Shown: positions 1-8,183, counted from the stretch's first letter. The stretch is 23,478 bases of DNA from CAZRIT01 sp964600225 (GCA_964600225.1 CAZRIT010000025.1:1-23478), one strand, 5' to 3'. Numbers and translations: made by a program. Notes: a model not told the origin generated them from the sequence alone.

Positions 1-1989
1 GAGCGAGTAGTACACCCGCACGCTGAAGGCCATCGGGTCGTTGGTGAGGGTTGCGTTGGGCAACAGCTCGGCAATCTGCCGAATCATCTCGATGCGGCGC
101 GCGTTGATCACATCCGATTCGGGCATGGAGCGGTACAGGTAGCCGTTGACCGTTACCTGCTGCATACTGCCATCCTGCATGGGTACGTTGAAGAACTGGC
201 AGTTGACGGAGCAGTTATCGTCCTTGCCCGTGCCACGGTCGAAGCGGTCGATCGCATCCTTGAACTTGAGGTTGCTGTCCTTAATGCCGTAGGTGTTCAT
301 CAGCATCATGTACAGCGTGGCGGTTCTGGGCATGTTGCGCTTGATGGAAAAGGCGTCATGGAAGCGCTTGATGCCATCGTAGCCGCTGACGCTGAATCTG
401 CCGAAGGTCTGGTCGTCATCCGCCGTAAACAGGCGGTAGGTCTCGACCCAAACCTTGCGCTCGGCAAAGCGGTCGCTCGAAAGCAGGCCCAGCTCCGCGC
501 TCTCCTTGTTGTAGCAGTCGCGCAGCTTGCGCACCTCGTCCTTGGGCTCCAGATCGCCCGAGAAGAGGTAGGTCACGTTTTCGCTCGGCGCAAAGGAGCG
601 GATGGCCGCGGCATAGGCGTCGTTCTTTTCCCTGTACGCGTTGAGTTCGTTGACGTCCCGGAACGGGACGCTCCTGCGCACCTTGCTGCCGTTTTGCAGC
701 GTGATGACGATGGGCTCCACATTGGTAAACTGCGTCAGCTCCTCGTAGCCGCAGTGCGGGCCGTTCTTTTGCACATATTGTGCCGCGCTTTGCAGCGCCT
801 CGGCCGTGCAGGCTCTGGTCTCGGCGTCGGTAAACTCAATTTCCGCCACCTTGAGCACGCTGTAGTTTCGGTAGGGCTCCGTATAGCTGTAATCTGGGAA
901 CGATACGCTTTTGATCTGCTCCGCCGTGGGCTGCACGCTCAGCGCATTGGCCGTCAACAGGCTCGTCCCCGCGTACAGCACCAGCGTCAGGGCCAGCGGG
1001 CACAGGTACCACGGCATGGAGCGCAGCACCTTTTTACCGTCGCGCATCACCACAAGCTGATACGTCACAAAGCACACCAGCGAGATGATGACCATCGGGG
1101 CCAGGTTGGAGAAAATGCTGTTGCCCATTCTGGTATAGTAGCCCGTCGTGAACCGCAGGCCGAAAAGCAGCGCGGGCATGGCCATGCAGCAGGCAAAGGC
1201 CGTCTGCCACTTGCCGTTCTTGGCGCCGTGCTCGGCCAGCTCCGACGGCCGCTTTTTGAACAGCCATGCGCCCAGCGCCAGCTCGGCCACCGCTACCAGC
1301 AGCGAATACAGGATGTTGCCGATTTTGATCAGTTCCCCGGCCAGCATGGCGCGCCGCGACATCACCGCAATGCCCGTGGCCACGTTGGTGGCGGGGTTGA
1401 GGAACCAGTTGAGGTCCAGCCAGCCGATGATATCGGTATTGTCCACCACGCCGCGCGCCAGCATGAACTGGATCAGCCGCGGCAGGCACAGGATCGCAAC
1501 CGCCAGCGCCAGGTTGGTCAGCAGCGTGCCCGACAGCGAGCAGGCAATGGCGCCCGCGGCAAACACCAGCATCGCCGCCACGATGAACATGAGCGTCCCC
1601 AGCGGGAAGTATGCCGGCACAAACTTGACGCCCGAGAACAGGTACATGCAAAACGACGTGAGCGTGCACAGGATCACGGTGCCCGCAATCCACGTCATGG
1701 CCGCCGCCGAAACCGACAGGTACAGCTCCGTGCGCTTGATCGGCAGGCTGTGATAAAAATCGCTGTCGGCGCGCTTGTTGAGGAACGAAAAGCCCACAAA
1801 CGCAAACAGCAGGCCCGCGATATACACATAGATACGCATAAACGGCATCACCGTAAACACGCTGTCAGGCCACCGCTCGGCATTGCCAAAGAGGTTGAGC
1901 TGCAGCAGGATCGTCGCCACAAAGGCGACCATCAGCGTCGTAAAGCCCACGCGGCTCAAGCGACGCAGGGATTCTTTATACAGTTTCAT
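1..1989 (-). CDS. ABC-2-type transporter permease, large (partial, C-terminus off the left edge)
   Basis: This open frame starts at an ATG on the minus strand and has no stop before the window edge, so at least 663 residues are encoded. The start overlaps the stop of the upstream ATPase gene as ATGA, which fixes the start. The first ~350 residues are rich in hydrophobic segments (about 15-32, 48-70, 95-115, 125-150 and further pairs). A conserved-looking DFYHSLPIKR motif lies at residues 77-86, just after the second membrane segment. This is typical of large Firmicutes ABC permeases that partner with GntR/YtrA-regulated ATPases. After the last membrane segment (about residue 330-350) comes a long soluble, probably extracytoplasmic, domain of more than 300 residues; this resembles the DUF6449-type permeases, by recollection only. 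The substrate is unknown. Peptide antibiotic or envelope-stress export is an inference from the operon type. Confidence 0.8.
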   Translation of the reverse strand, partial: MKLYKESLRRLSRVGFTTLMVAFVATILLQLNLFGNAERWPDSVFTVMPFMRIYVYIAGLLFAFVGFSFLNKRADSDFYHSLPIKRTELYLSVSAAAMTWIAGTVILCTLTSFCMYLFSGVKFVPAYFPLGTLMFIVAAMLVFAAGAIACSLSGTLLTNLALAVAILCLPRLIQFMLARGVVDNTDIIGWLDLNWFLNPATNVATGIAVMSRRAMLAGELIKIGNILYSLLVAVAELALGAWLFKKRPSELAEHGAKNGKWQTAFACCMAMPALLFGLRFTTGYYTRMGNSIFSNLAPMVIISLVCFVTYQLVVMRDGKKVLRSMPWYLCPLALTLVLYAGTSLLTANALSVQPTAEQIKSVSFPDYSYTEPYRNYSVLKVAEIEFTDAETRACTAEALQSAAQYVQKNGPHCGYEELTQFTNVEPIVITLQNGSKVRRSVPFRDVNELNAYREKNDAYAAAIRSFAPSENVTYLFSGDLEPKDEVRKLRDCYNKESAELGLLSSDRFAERKVWVETYRLFTADDDQTFGRFSVSGYDGIKRFHDAFSIKRNMPRTATLYMMLMNTYGIKDSNLKFKDAIDRFDRGTGKDDNCSVNCQFFNVPMQDGSMQQVTVNGYLYRSMPESDVINARRIEMIRQIAELLPNATLTNDPMAFSVRVYYSL

Positions 1990-2900
1990 GCGCGGCCTCC
2001 TTCCACGACGGAAGCATCAAACGCATATCCGAGCGCCTCCATCTCGTAAACAAACACTTCTTCCAGCGTCAGCGGCAGCAGCTCCAGAATCAGCGGCTGC
2101 ATGGCGGAGATGCGCTTGCTGCACGCCTCCTTGTCCCCGCGCACGATCATGTGCGCAACGCTGCCGTGCTTGTTGAACTGCAGCACTTCCATATCTGTAA
2201 AGCGCTCCTTGCCAAACTCCTCCGTAAACGCAACCTGCACCTTGAACAGCGTCGTTTTGAGGTTTTGCACATCGCTTTCAAATACGATGCCGCCGCCGTA
2301 CAGCAGCGCGAGCTGATCGCAGGTGTCCTCCAGCTCTCTGAGCGAATGGCTGGTGATGACAGCCGTGCAATCGCGCGTCATCACGTCATCGTAGAGCATC
2401 TGCTTGACGAGGTTGCGCATGACGGGGTCCAATCCATCGAACGTTTCGTCAAAGAACACATATTCCGCCATGGTCGACAGCGCCAGTATCGTGGCCGCCT
2501 GCCTGCGCATGCCCTTGGAAAACGTGGTAAACGGCTTGGTCGGATCCAGCCGAAACTCCTCCGTCAGCGCGCGGAAGCGCTTAAAATCGAACCGCTCGTA
2601 GGCCGAGGCGTACAATAGCGCCATGCGCTGCATGTTGCTTTGCGGCAGGAAGTACAGTTCATCAGGCACGAACACGAACTGCTTTTTGACCGATGGGTTA
2701 TCGAACACCTCTCCGCCATTGATGATGATGTTGCCCGCATCCGGCTTGTAGATGCCGCTTGCCAGCCGCAAAAACGTGCTTTTTCCCGATCCGTTGGCGC
2801 CTACCAGGCCATATATGCAGCCAACGGGAATCGTGCAATTGAGATTGGACAGCGCTTCCTTGCTGCCAAACCGCTTTGTCAGATTTCTTGCTGTAATCAT
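1986..2900 (-). CDS. ABC transporter ATP-binding protein (YtrB/BcrA-like)
   Basis: This is the cytoplasmic ATPase of an ABC transporter and energises the permease encoded immediately downstream. The 304-residue protein has Walker A (GANGSGKST, residues 34-42), a signature motif FSKGM (127-131), which is the variant common in antibiotic-type exporters, Walker B FFDE (D151/E152) and the switch histidine in SHS (H185). The last ~90 residues form the accessory C-terminal region usual in this family. The start at 2900 was chosen because its ATG overlaps the TGA of the GntR gene (ATGA). A longer upstream reading is possible in this frame, but it would lie inside the regulator gene. The 3' end overlaps the permease start by 4 nt, so all three genes are probably translationally coupled. 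Confidence 0.9.
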   Translation of the reverse strand: MITARNLTKRFGSKEALSNLNCTIPVGCIYGLVGANGSGKSTFLRLASGIYKPDAGNIIINGGEVFDNPSVKKQFVFVPDELYFLPQSNMQRMALLYASAYERFDFKRFRALTEEFRLDPTKPFTTFSKGMRRQAATILALSTMAEYVFFDETFDGLDPVMRNLVKQMLYDDVMTRDCTAVITSHSLRELEDTCDQLALLYGGGIVFESDVQNLKTTLFKVQVAFTEEFGKERFTDMEVLQFNKHGSVAHMIVRGDKEACSKRISAMQPLILELLPLTLEEVFVYEMEALGYAFDASVVEGGRA

Positions 2901-3274
2901 TTTCTCTCTTCCTTTCCGTAGACCGTACGCACCGCGTCGAGTACATTCTCCAACGGAATGCCCGCCGCCTTCATGCGTTCGGCTGTCTCGGTCATACTCT
3001 GCATCCATTCATTGGAGCGGGAGGCGATCTTCTCCTTGGCGTCCTTGGCCACGAACCGCCCGTTTCCGGGGGCGCTGGCTGTGACGCCACGCCGCTCCAA
3101 TTCGGCATAGGCCTTCTGCAAAGTATTCGGGTTGACAGACAGGGATTGAGACATGGCGCGTACGCTTGGCAGCTGGTCGCCTGCCTTCCAAACGCCCGTC
3201 ATGATCAATTGCTCCGTCTGCTCAATCACTTGCTCGTAGATGGGCACGCGACCGAACTTGTCAATTTGAAACAT
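2897..3274 (-). CDS. GntR-family transcriptional regulator, YtrA subfamily
   Basis: A 125-residue DNA-binding repressor. Residues ~9-75 form the GntR winged helix-turn-helix, with the characteristic LPSVRAMSQSLSVNPNTLQK segment at 44-63. Only about 50 residues follow it. That short two-helix tail is the mark of the YtrA subfamily, which controls ABC transporter operons in Firmicutes. The ATG at 3274 is preceded by AAAGGAG at a good distance; upstream in-frame starts lie beyond this site and the promoter. The gene is first in an operon with an ATPase and a permease. A perfect inverted repeat lies between its promoter and its ribosome binding site, so autorepression is likely. The effector is unknown; members of this family often answer to cell-wall-active antibiotics. 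Confidence 0.92.
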   Translation of the reverse strand: MFQIDKFGRVPIYEQVIEQTEQLIMTGVWKAGDQLPSVRAMSQSLSVNPNTLQKAYAELERRGVTASAPGNGRFVAKDAKEKIASRSNEWMQSMTETAERMKAAGIPLENVLDAVRTVYGKEERK

Positions 3275-3291
3275 CTTTAACACTCCTTTAA

Positions 3292-3314
3292 GTGTACTAT
3301 TCGTGCTAGTACAC
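3292..3314. promoter_or_regulatory. Probable YtrA-type operator (inverted repeat)
   Basis: Perfect 8-bp arms GTGTACTA (3292-3299) and TAGTACAC (3307-3314) are separated by 7 bp. The repeat lies just downstream of the -10 box of the GntR operon promoter, where bound repressor would block initiation. Arm spacing and location suit a GntR dimer. Assignment to the adjacent regulator is inferred. Confidence 0.75.
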
Positions 3315-3318
3315 ATAC

Positions 3319-3347
3319 ATATTACTTTCAATGTGAAAATATGTCAA
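3319..3347 (-). promoter_or_regulatory. SigA-type promoter of the gntR-ABC operon
   Basis: On the minus strand a consensus -35 TTGACA (3347-3342) is followed by exactly 17 bp and -10 TAATAT (3324-3319). Transcription would start at about 3312, inside the inverted repeat. Confidence 0.82.
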
Positions 3348-3366
3348 GCGTTCGGGCGGAAAAATA

Positions 3367-3375
3367 TGTTATACT
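3367..3375 (+). promoter_or_regulatory. Extended -10 promoter of the MBL-fold gene
   Basis: TGTTATACT is an extended -10 element (TG, one base, TATACT at 3370-3375). No good -35 is seen at the right distance, as is usual for extended -10 promoters. The expected start point (about 3382) is only ~3 nt before the ATG at 3385. Confidence 0.55.
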
Positions 3376-3384
3376 TTTGTAAAC

Positions 3385-4338
3385 ATGGAAAAGGAATGGC
3401 TGGAGGAAACGAATAAGGAACGCCGCTTTTCCCGCGCAATCCTCATTGCCGGGCTGTGTTTGGCGCTGCTTGCCGCAGTGCTGTTTTTGATGCGGTGCGA
3501 AAGCGAGTACGTCGCCGCGCTGCCTACGCCCGTGCCCGAGAGCGTGCCGAATGTGGATGCGGACGATTTTACGGGGCTGCGCGTTTGGTTTATCGACGTG
3601 GGGCAGGGCGACTGCACGCTGCTGCTTTCGCCATCGGGCAAGACCATGCTCATTGACGCGGGCCTGCCCGACAGCTTTGCGGCCATCCGCGGCACGCTCG
3701 ACCTGCTGGGGATCACCAGAATCGATCTGGCGGTATGCACGCATTTTCATGCCGATCACATCGGCGGCATGGCGGAGGTGCTGGATCACTACGAGGTGGG
3801 CTCCATGGTCGTTTCCCCGTACGATATCGATTCGAGCCTGTACGCGGCGCTGGTGGAGCAGCTCGACCGCCGCGGCGTGCCCGCCGCCTCCGTATACGCG
3901 GGCGCGGATACGACGATTCCGTGGGACGAAAGCTGCACCGTGCGCGTGCTGTCGCCCTTCGAGGTGCGCTACGACGACGAAAACGACACTTCGCTCATGC
4001 TGCACGTTTCCTACGGGCTAACAAGCGTGCTGCTGCCCGCCGACGCCACGGAGCTGAGCGAGCGGCTTGCGGTCAAGGCGTTTCCCAACCGCTATCTGCA
4101 CGCCAACGTGCTCAAGGTCGGCCACCACGGCTCCCAAACGTCGAGCAGCAAAAAGTTCCTTTCGGCGGTCAAGCCCGAAATTGCCGTCATCAGCTGCGGC
4201 AAGGGCAACGAGTACGGCCTGCCCGACGAATTGGTGCTCAACCGCCTGATTGCAGCCAACGCCAAAATCCTGCGCACCGATACGGACGGCACGGTGCTGA
4301 TTGCTCTTGACGGCACGCGCGCATGGGTGGTAGAATAG
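3385..4338 (+). CDS. Membrane-anchored MBL-fold hydrolase, ComEC C-terminal-domain-like
   Basis: A 317-residue protein with a short charged N-terminus and one membrane segment (about 18-36). It carries a metallo-beta-lactamase fold that probably lies outside the cytoplasm. Seen motifs are FIDVGQGD (69-76), the metal-binding THFHADHIGG (H120, H122, D124, H125), a later LLPADAT aspartate segment and GHHGS. This motif set marks the stand-alone relatives of the ComEC/Rec2 nuclease domain. They are often annotated as competence proteins, but in most cases their substrate is unproven; a phosphodiester is likely. The ATG at 3385 has no Shine-Dalgarno site and sits ~3 nt after the predicted transcription start; no better ATG/GTG/TTG follows before the membrane segment. 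The gene is divergent from the GntR operon. Its last codons contain the pheST promoter. Confidence 0.85.
   Translation: MEKEWLEETNKERRFSRAILIAGLCLALLAAVLFLMRCESEYVAALPTPVPESVPNVDADDFTGLRVWFIDVGQGDCTLLLSPSGKTMLIDAGLPDSFAAIRGTLDLLGITRIDLAVCTHFHADHIGGMAEVLDHYEVGSMVVSPYDIDSSLYAALVEQLDRRGVPAASVYAGADTTIPWDESCTVRVLSPFEVRYDDENDTSLMLHVSYGLTSVLLPADATELSERLAVKAFPNRYLHANVLKVGHHGSQTSSSKKFLSAVKPEIAVISCGKGNEYGLPDELVLNRLIAANAKILRTDTDGTVLIALDGTRAWVVE
4307..4336 (+). promoter_or_regulatory. Promoter of the pheST T-box operon, inside the MBL gene end
   Basis: TTGACG (4307-4312), an 18-bp spacer and TAGAAT (4331-4336) lie within the last ten codons of the MBL-fold gene. The predicted start, about 4343, is 5 nt before the first T-box stem, as expected for a T-box leader. 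Confidence 0.7.
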
Positions 4339-4347
4339 GCACGTCAA

Positions 4348-4575
4348 AAGCTTGGATGGGGAGAGTCCCGAAATAGAGCGTCCCAGAGAGCGCCGTCAAA
4401 TGCTGCAATCGGCGCACGCGAAATACGGATCCGCGTTCACCCCGTAGCTTTGCCGATGAACGAGCAGTAGTCGGCAACGGGTCGCCCGTTACAGCGGCAG
4501 AGGCTCCGATTACGGAGTGAATTTGGGTGGTACCACGGCGCGCTTCGTCCCATATGGGCGAGGGCGCGTTTTTTT
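4348..4575 (+). promoter_or_regulatory. T-box riboswitch, Phe specifier (UUC)
   Basis: A tRNA-sensing leader upstream of pheS. The base of Stem I is formed by AAGCT (4348-4352) with AGCTT (4446-4450) and ATGGGG (4356-4361) with CCCCGT (4440-4445). The triplet TTC at 4436-4438, followed by A4439 and then the closing stem, is in the canonical specifier position and matches a Phe codon. The T-box core GGGTGGTACCACG lies at 4525-4537. Its TGGT (4528-4531) would pair with the NCCA end of uncharged tRNA-Phe, and the final U suits an A discriminator base. The leader ends in a terminator hairpin that competes with the antiterminator. Uncharged tRNA-Phe should therefore raise pheST expression. The core motif is certain; the specifier is my hand-folded reading. 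Confidence 0.9.
4539..4575 (+). terminator. T-box intrinsic terminator
   Basis: Outer stem CGCGC (4539-4543)/GCGCG (4564-4568), inner stem CGTCCC (4546-4551)/GGGCG (4556-4560) with ATAT loop, then seven Ts (4569-4575). Its 5' side lies just after the antiterminator T-box sequence, so the two structures are alternatives. Confidence 0.85.
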
Positions 4576-4653
4576 ATTTACGTTAAGCATGCCATGCAAA
4601 TCCGAACCACGGTTTGCACGGTGTGCTTACGGAAAGAAAAGGAGAGAATCGGT

Positions 4654-5682
4654 ATGGGCATGAAGGAATCCTTGATGCAGCTGCGGGAGGAGACGGACAA
4701 GCGGCTGGCCGCGTGCGAATCCGCCGAGGAGCTGGAAGCGGTATTGTCGGAGGTGCTGGGCCGCAGCGGGACGCTCACGGGCATCCTGCGCGCCATGGGC
4801 AAGCTGGAAAAGAACGAGCGCGCCGAGGTCGGGGCGTTTGCCAACAACGTCAAGCAGGCGCTGGAGCAGCGCATCAATGAGCGCAAGGCGCAGCTTGGCA
4901 GGCTTGCCATGCAAAAAAAGTTTGAGCGGGAAACGCTCGACGTCACCGCCCCGGGCGTAGTTACCCAACCGCTCGGCCGCCTGCACCCGATGACAAAGAC
5001 CTATCGGGAAATTCGGGACGCGCTGGTGGGGCTTGGCTTCTCGCTGTTCGACGGGCCCGAAATCGAGCTGGACGACTACAACTTCACCCTGCTCAACCTG
5101 CCCAAGGATCACCCCGCGCGCGATATGCAGGATACCTTCTACGTCAACGAAAACGTCGTGCTGCGCACGCATACGTCGCCGTGCGAGGTGCGGGCGCTGA
5201 CCACGCTCAAACCGCCGTTTCGGCTGATGATGCCCGGCAGGGTCTTCCGCGTAGACGAGGTGGACGCCAGCCACTCGCCCGTATTCTTCCAAATCGAGGG
5301 ATTTGTGGTGGATAAGGGGCTGACGCTGGGCGATTTGAAGGGCGTCCTCGATGCGTTCGTGCACGCGGTGTTCGGCAACAGCGTCAAAACGCGGCTGCGG
5401 CCCAGCTACTTCCCGTTTACGGAACCGTCGGCGGAGATGGATATGTCCTGCACCATCTGCGGCGGCAAGGGCTGCCGCGTGTGCAAGGGCACGGGCTGGA
5501 TCGAGATCCTCGGCTGCGGCATAACCAACCCGCACGAAATCGAAAACTGCGGCTACGACCCGAAGGAATGGACGGCGCTGGCATTCGGCGTCGGGGTGGA
5601 CCGCGTGGCCAGCCTCAAGTACGGCATCAACGACATCCGCTTGGAATACGAAAACGACGCGCGCTTCCTGCGCCAGTTTTAA
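4654..5682 (+). CDS. pheS: Phenylalanine--tRNA ligase alpha subunit
   Basis: The catalytic alpha subunit of the cytoplasmic alpha2-beta2 enzyme that charges tRNA-Phe. At 342 residues it has the normal length. An N-terminal coiled-coil tRNA-binding arm (~1-90) is followed by the class II core: HTSP (173-176), motif 2 GRVFRVDEVDASHSP (195-209) with QIEG (213-216), LRPSYFPFTEPSAEMD (248-263) and motif 3 FGVGVDR (311-317). Four cysteines (C266, C269, C274, C277) form the CxxCGGKGCxxC insert found in many bacterial PheS proteins. Motif 3 reads GVDR where many bacteria have G(M/I)ER, a conservative variant. The ATG at 4654 was chosen for its GGAG site 9 nt upstream; an earlier in-frame ATG at 4594 has none. 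The gene is controlled by the T-box and followed by pheT after 15 nt. Confidence 0.97.
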   Translation: MGMKESLMQLREETDKRLAACESAEELEAVLSEVLGRSGTLTGILRAMGKLEKNERAEVGAFANNVKQALEQRINERKAQLGRLAMQKKFERETLDVTAPGVVTQPLGRLHPMTKTYREIRDALVGLGFSLFDGPEIELDDYNFTLLNLPKDHPARDMQDTFYVNENVVLRTHTSPCEVRALTTLKPPFRLMMPGRVFRVDEVDASHSPVFFQIEGFVVDKGLTLGDLKGVLDAFVHAVFGNSVKTRLRPSYFPFTEPSAEMDMSCTICGGKGCRVCKGTGWIEILGCGITNPHEIENCGYDPKEWTALAFGVGVDRVASLKYGINDIRLEYENDARFLRQF

Positions 5683-5697
5683 GGGGGGAACAGGCAT

Positions 5698-8094
5698 ATG
5701 AAACTACCGAAAAAATGGCTTTGCGAATATGTGGATTTCAACGTCACCAACGAGGAATTCACCGAGCGCATGATGTGGCGCGGCTTTGAGCTGGCGGGCA
5801 TCGAAAAGGAGATGCCCAACGCGGAAAACATCGTGGTCGGGCGCGTGCTGTCGGTGCGGGATCACGAGAATTCCGATCACCTGCACATCTGCACCGTCGA
5901 TGTGGGCACGGAAACGCTCACCATCGTGACGGGCGCGGACAATGTGTTTGACAACGCGCTGGTGCCCGTCGCCGGGATTGGCGCCAAAATCGGCGGGCGC
6001 GAGATGGCCGTGGTCAACATGCGCGGCGTGGACAGCTACGGCATGCTCTGCTCGGGCGAGGAGCTGGGGCTGACAGAGGCGGATTATCCCGGCGCGGGCG
6101 TGCACGGCATCCTGATCCTACAGGGCGACCATCCGCTCGGGCAGCCCATCGACGCGGCGCTTGGCTACGACGACGATATCTTCGAGTTCGAGCTTACCCC
6201 CAACCGTCCCGACTGTCTGAGCATCATCGGCATGTGCCGCGAGGCCGCCGCCGCGCTGGGGCAGCCGTTTGCCGAGCCTGCGGTCAAGCAGGTGTCGGGC
6301 AGCGGCAGCGCGGGCGATTACGCCGCGGTCACCATCGAAAACTACGACCTGTGCCCGCGCTACACCGCGCGCGTAATACGCGATATCCGCATCGAGCCGT
6401 CGCCGCAATGGATGCAGCGCAGGCTCAAAAGCGTGGGGCTGCGCCCCATCAACAACATTGTGGATATCACCAACTATGTGCTGGTGGAATACGGCCACCC
6501 CATGCACGCGTTTGACCTGAGCTGCATCGACGGCGGGCACATCATTGTGCGCAACGCCTACGAAAACGAGGTCGTCACCACCCTGGACGAAAAGGAGCGC
6601 GCGGTCACGCCCGATATGCTGCTCATTGCCGACCCGAAAAAGGGCGTTGCGGTGGCGGGCATCATGGGCGGGCTCAACAGCGAGATCACCGCATCGACCA
6701 AAACGGTGCTGTTTGAATCGGCCGCGTTCAAAGGCAGCAACATCCGCGCCACCTCCCGCAAGCTGCGGCATGTGACCGATTCGGCCGCGCGCTTCATCAA
6801 GGGCGTGGAGCCCGTCAACGCCAAATTGGCGCTGGATCGCGCGGTGGAGCTGGTAGAGGAACTCAACGCGGGCGCCGTCATCGGCGACACCATCGATGCG
6901 TGCGCGGAGCCGCCCGTGCAGCGCAAGGCCGACGTGAGCGTGCCGCACATCAACGCATTGCTAAAGCTGGCGCTTAGCGGGCAGCAGATGGCCGATATGC
7001 TCCAAACCATCTGCATTCCCGCCAAAGCCGACGGCGACACGCTGCATATCGATATCCCGCACTACCGCACCGATATCGAAAGCGGCATCGAGGCCGATTG
7101 GGACATTGCCGAGGAAATTGCGCGCATCTACGGCTACTACAATATCGAAACCACCATGCTCAGCGGCGATACGTTCCAAGGCGCCGTCGTCGGGCCGTTC
7201 CGCTTCGAGGACGACGCCAAGGATGCGCTGGTATCGCTCGGCGCGTACGAAATGTACAACTACAACTTCACGGGCCCCGCGATATTGGATGCGCTGCTGC
7301 TGCCCGAAGGCTCGGCGCTGCGCAAAAACGTCAGGCTGCTCAACCCGTTCGGCGAGGATCAAAGCCTCATGCGCACCACCCTGATTCCGGGTATGCTGGA
7401 TGTGGCCGCCCGCAACCTCAACCGCCATACCGAGCAGTACCGCTTCTTCGAGGTGGGCAACGTCCACTTCGACCTTGGCGATACGCTGCCGCGTGAATAC
7501 AAGCACATCGGCCTGCTGCTGTTTGGCGAAAATGACACCTTCTATACCCTCAAGGGCGTGGTGGAACAGTTGCTGACGGCGCTGGGCATATCGAACGCGG
7601 CCTTCGCGCGCGACGATGCGCCGTATCTGCAGCCCGGCCGCGCCGCGGGCATGTACGCCGCCGACGGCGGAAAGCTGGGCGTGCTTGGCGAGCTGCACCC
7701 CGACGTGGCCGCGCGCTGGAAGATCGACGCGCGCGTGTACGTTGCGGAGCTGTATTTCGACAAGCTGTACGAGGCCGCCGATGCGCACAGGCGCTTTGTG
7801 CCGCTGCCGCGCTTCCCCGTGGTACAGCGGGATCTTGCCGTCATCACCGACGCCGCCACGGAATCGGCCGCGCTGAAACGCGTCATCGAAACGGCGCCCG
7901 TCGGGCCGATCGTCGCCGACGTCAAGCTGTTTGATACCTACACGGGCGTGGGCATCCTGCCGGGTAAAAAGAGCCTTGCGTACTCGTTTACGCTGCGCGC
8001 GGAGGATCATACCCTGTCCGACGACGAAATCCGCAGCGCCATGGATACCATCATCGAATCCCTGCGCAACGCGGGCGCAGCGCTGCGCGCCTAA
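5698..8094 (+). CDS. pheT: Phenylalanine--tRNA ligase beta subunit
   Basis: The beta subunit of PheRS, which supplies tRNA binding and editing of Tyr-tRNA-Phe. Its 798 residues match the usual full-length bacterial form. Visible domains in order are an EMAP/OB-type tRNA-binding domain (about 40-150, with VVGRVLSVRDHENSDHLHIC), the B3/B4 editing domain (about 210-380), B5 (about 405-480), the catalytic-like core, and the C-terminal ferredoxin-fold anticodon-binding domain (about 700-798, starting near RFPVVQRDLAV). The start lies 15 nt after pheS, behind an AAGGGGGG ribosome binding site. It shares the T-box control of pheS and is closed by a strong terminator at 8117-8144. Confidence 0.97.
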   Translation: MKLPKKWLCEYVDFNVTNEEFTERMMWRGFELAGIEKEMPNAENIVVGRVLSVRDHENSDHLHICTVDVGTETLTIVTGADNVFDNALVPVAGIGAKIGGREMAVVNMRGVDSYGMLCSGEELGLTEADYPGAGVHGILILQGDHPLGQPIDAALGYDDDIFEFELTPNRPDCLSIIGMCREAAAALGQPFAEPAVKQVSGSGSAGDYAAVTIENYDLCPRYTARVIRDIRIEPSPQWMQRRLKSVGLRPINNIVDITNYVLVEYGHPMHAFDLSCIDGGHIIVRNAYENEVVTTLDEKERAVTPDMLLIADPKKGVAVAGIMGGLNSEITASTKTVLFESAAFKGSNIRATSRKLRHVTDSAARFIKGVEPVNAKLALDRAVELVEELNAGAVIGDTIDACAEPPVQRKADVSVPHINALLKLALSGQQMADMLQTICIPAKADGDTLHIDIPHYRTDIESGIEADWDIAEEIARIYGYYNIETTMLSGDTFQGAVVGPFRFEDDAKDALVSLGAYEMYNYNFTGPAILDALLLPEGSALRKNVRLLNPFGEDQSLMRTTLIPGMLDVAARNLNRHTEQYRFFEVGNVHFDLGDTLPREYKHIGLLLFGENDTFYTLKGVVEQLLTALGISNAAFARDDAPYLQPGRAAGMYAADGGKLGVLGELHPDVAARWKIDARVYVAELYFDKLYEAADAHRRFVPLPRFPVVQRDLAVITDAATESAALKRVIETAPVGPIVADVKLFDTYTGVGILPGKKSLAYSFTLRAEDHTLSDDEIRSAMDTIIESLRNAGAALRA

Positions 8095-8116
8095 TCCCAT
8101 TTTCTGCAAAGCTGAC

Positions 8117-8144
8117 AAAAGACGCGGCTATGCCGCGTCTTTTT
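8117..8144 (+). terminator. Intrinsic terminator of pheST
   Basis: Perfect stem AAAAGACGCGGC (8117-8128) / GCCGCGTCTTTT (8132-8143) with TAT loop and a run of five Ts (8140-8144). Confidence 0.9.
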
Positions 8145-8183
8145 GTACCGCATACATCCTGTCGATCACTGTCGAAAATGCGA

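Noticed and set aside
358..2049. Long plus-strand open frame of 563 codons
   Set aside because: It is antisense to the ABC permease, has a low-complexity Arg/His/Gln-rich composition and no recognisable motif. The minus-strand frame has membrane helices, a proper start and operon overlap.
4594..4653. Earlier ATG start for pheS or a leader peptide
   Set aside because: No ribosome binding site, and the extra 20 residues are not part of PheS. The T-box already explains the control.
4627..5697. Minus-strand open frame of 356 codons opposite pheS
   Set aside because: It is a shadow of pheS caused by GC-rich third positions; it has no ribosome binding site or family motif. The same applies to the long frames opposite pheT (6118-6948, 6961-8118).
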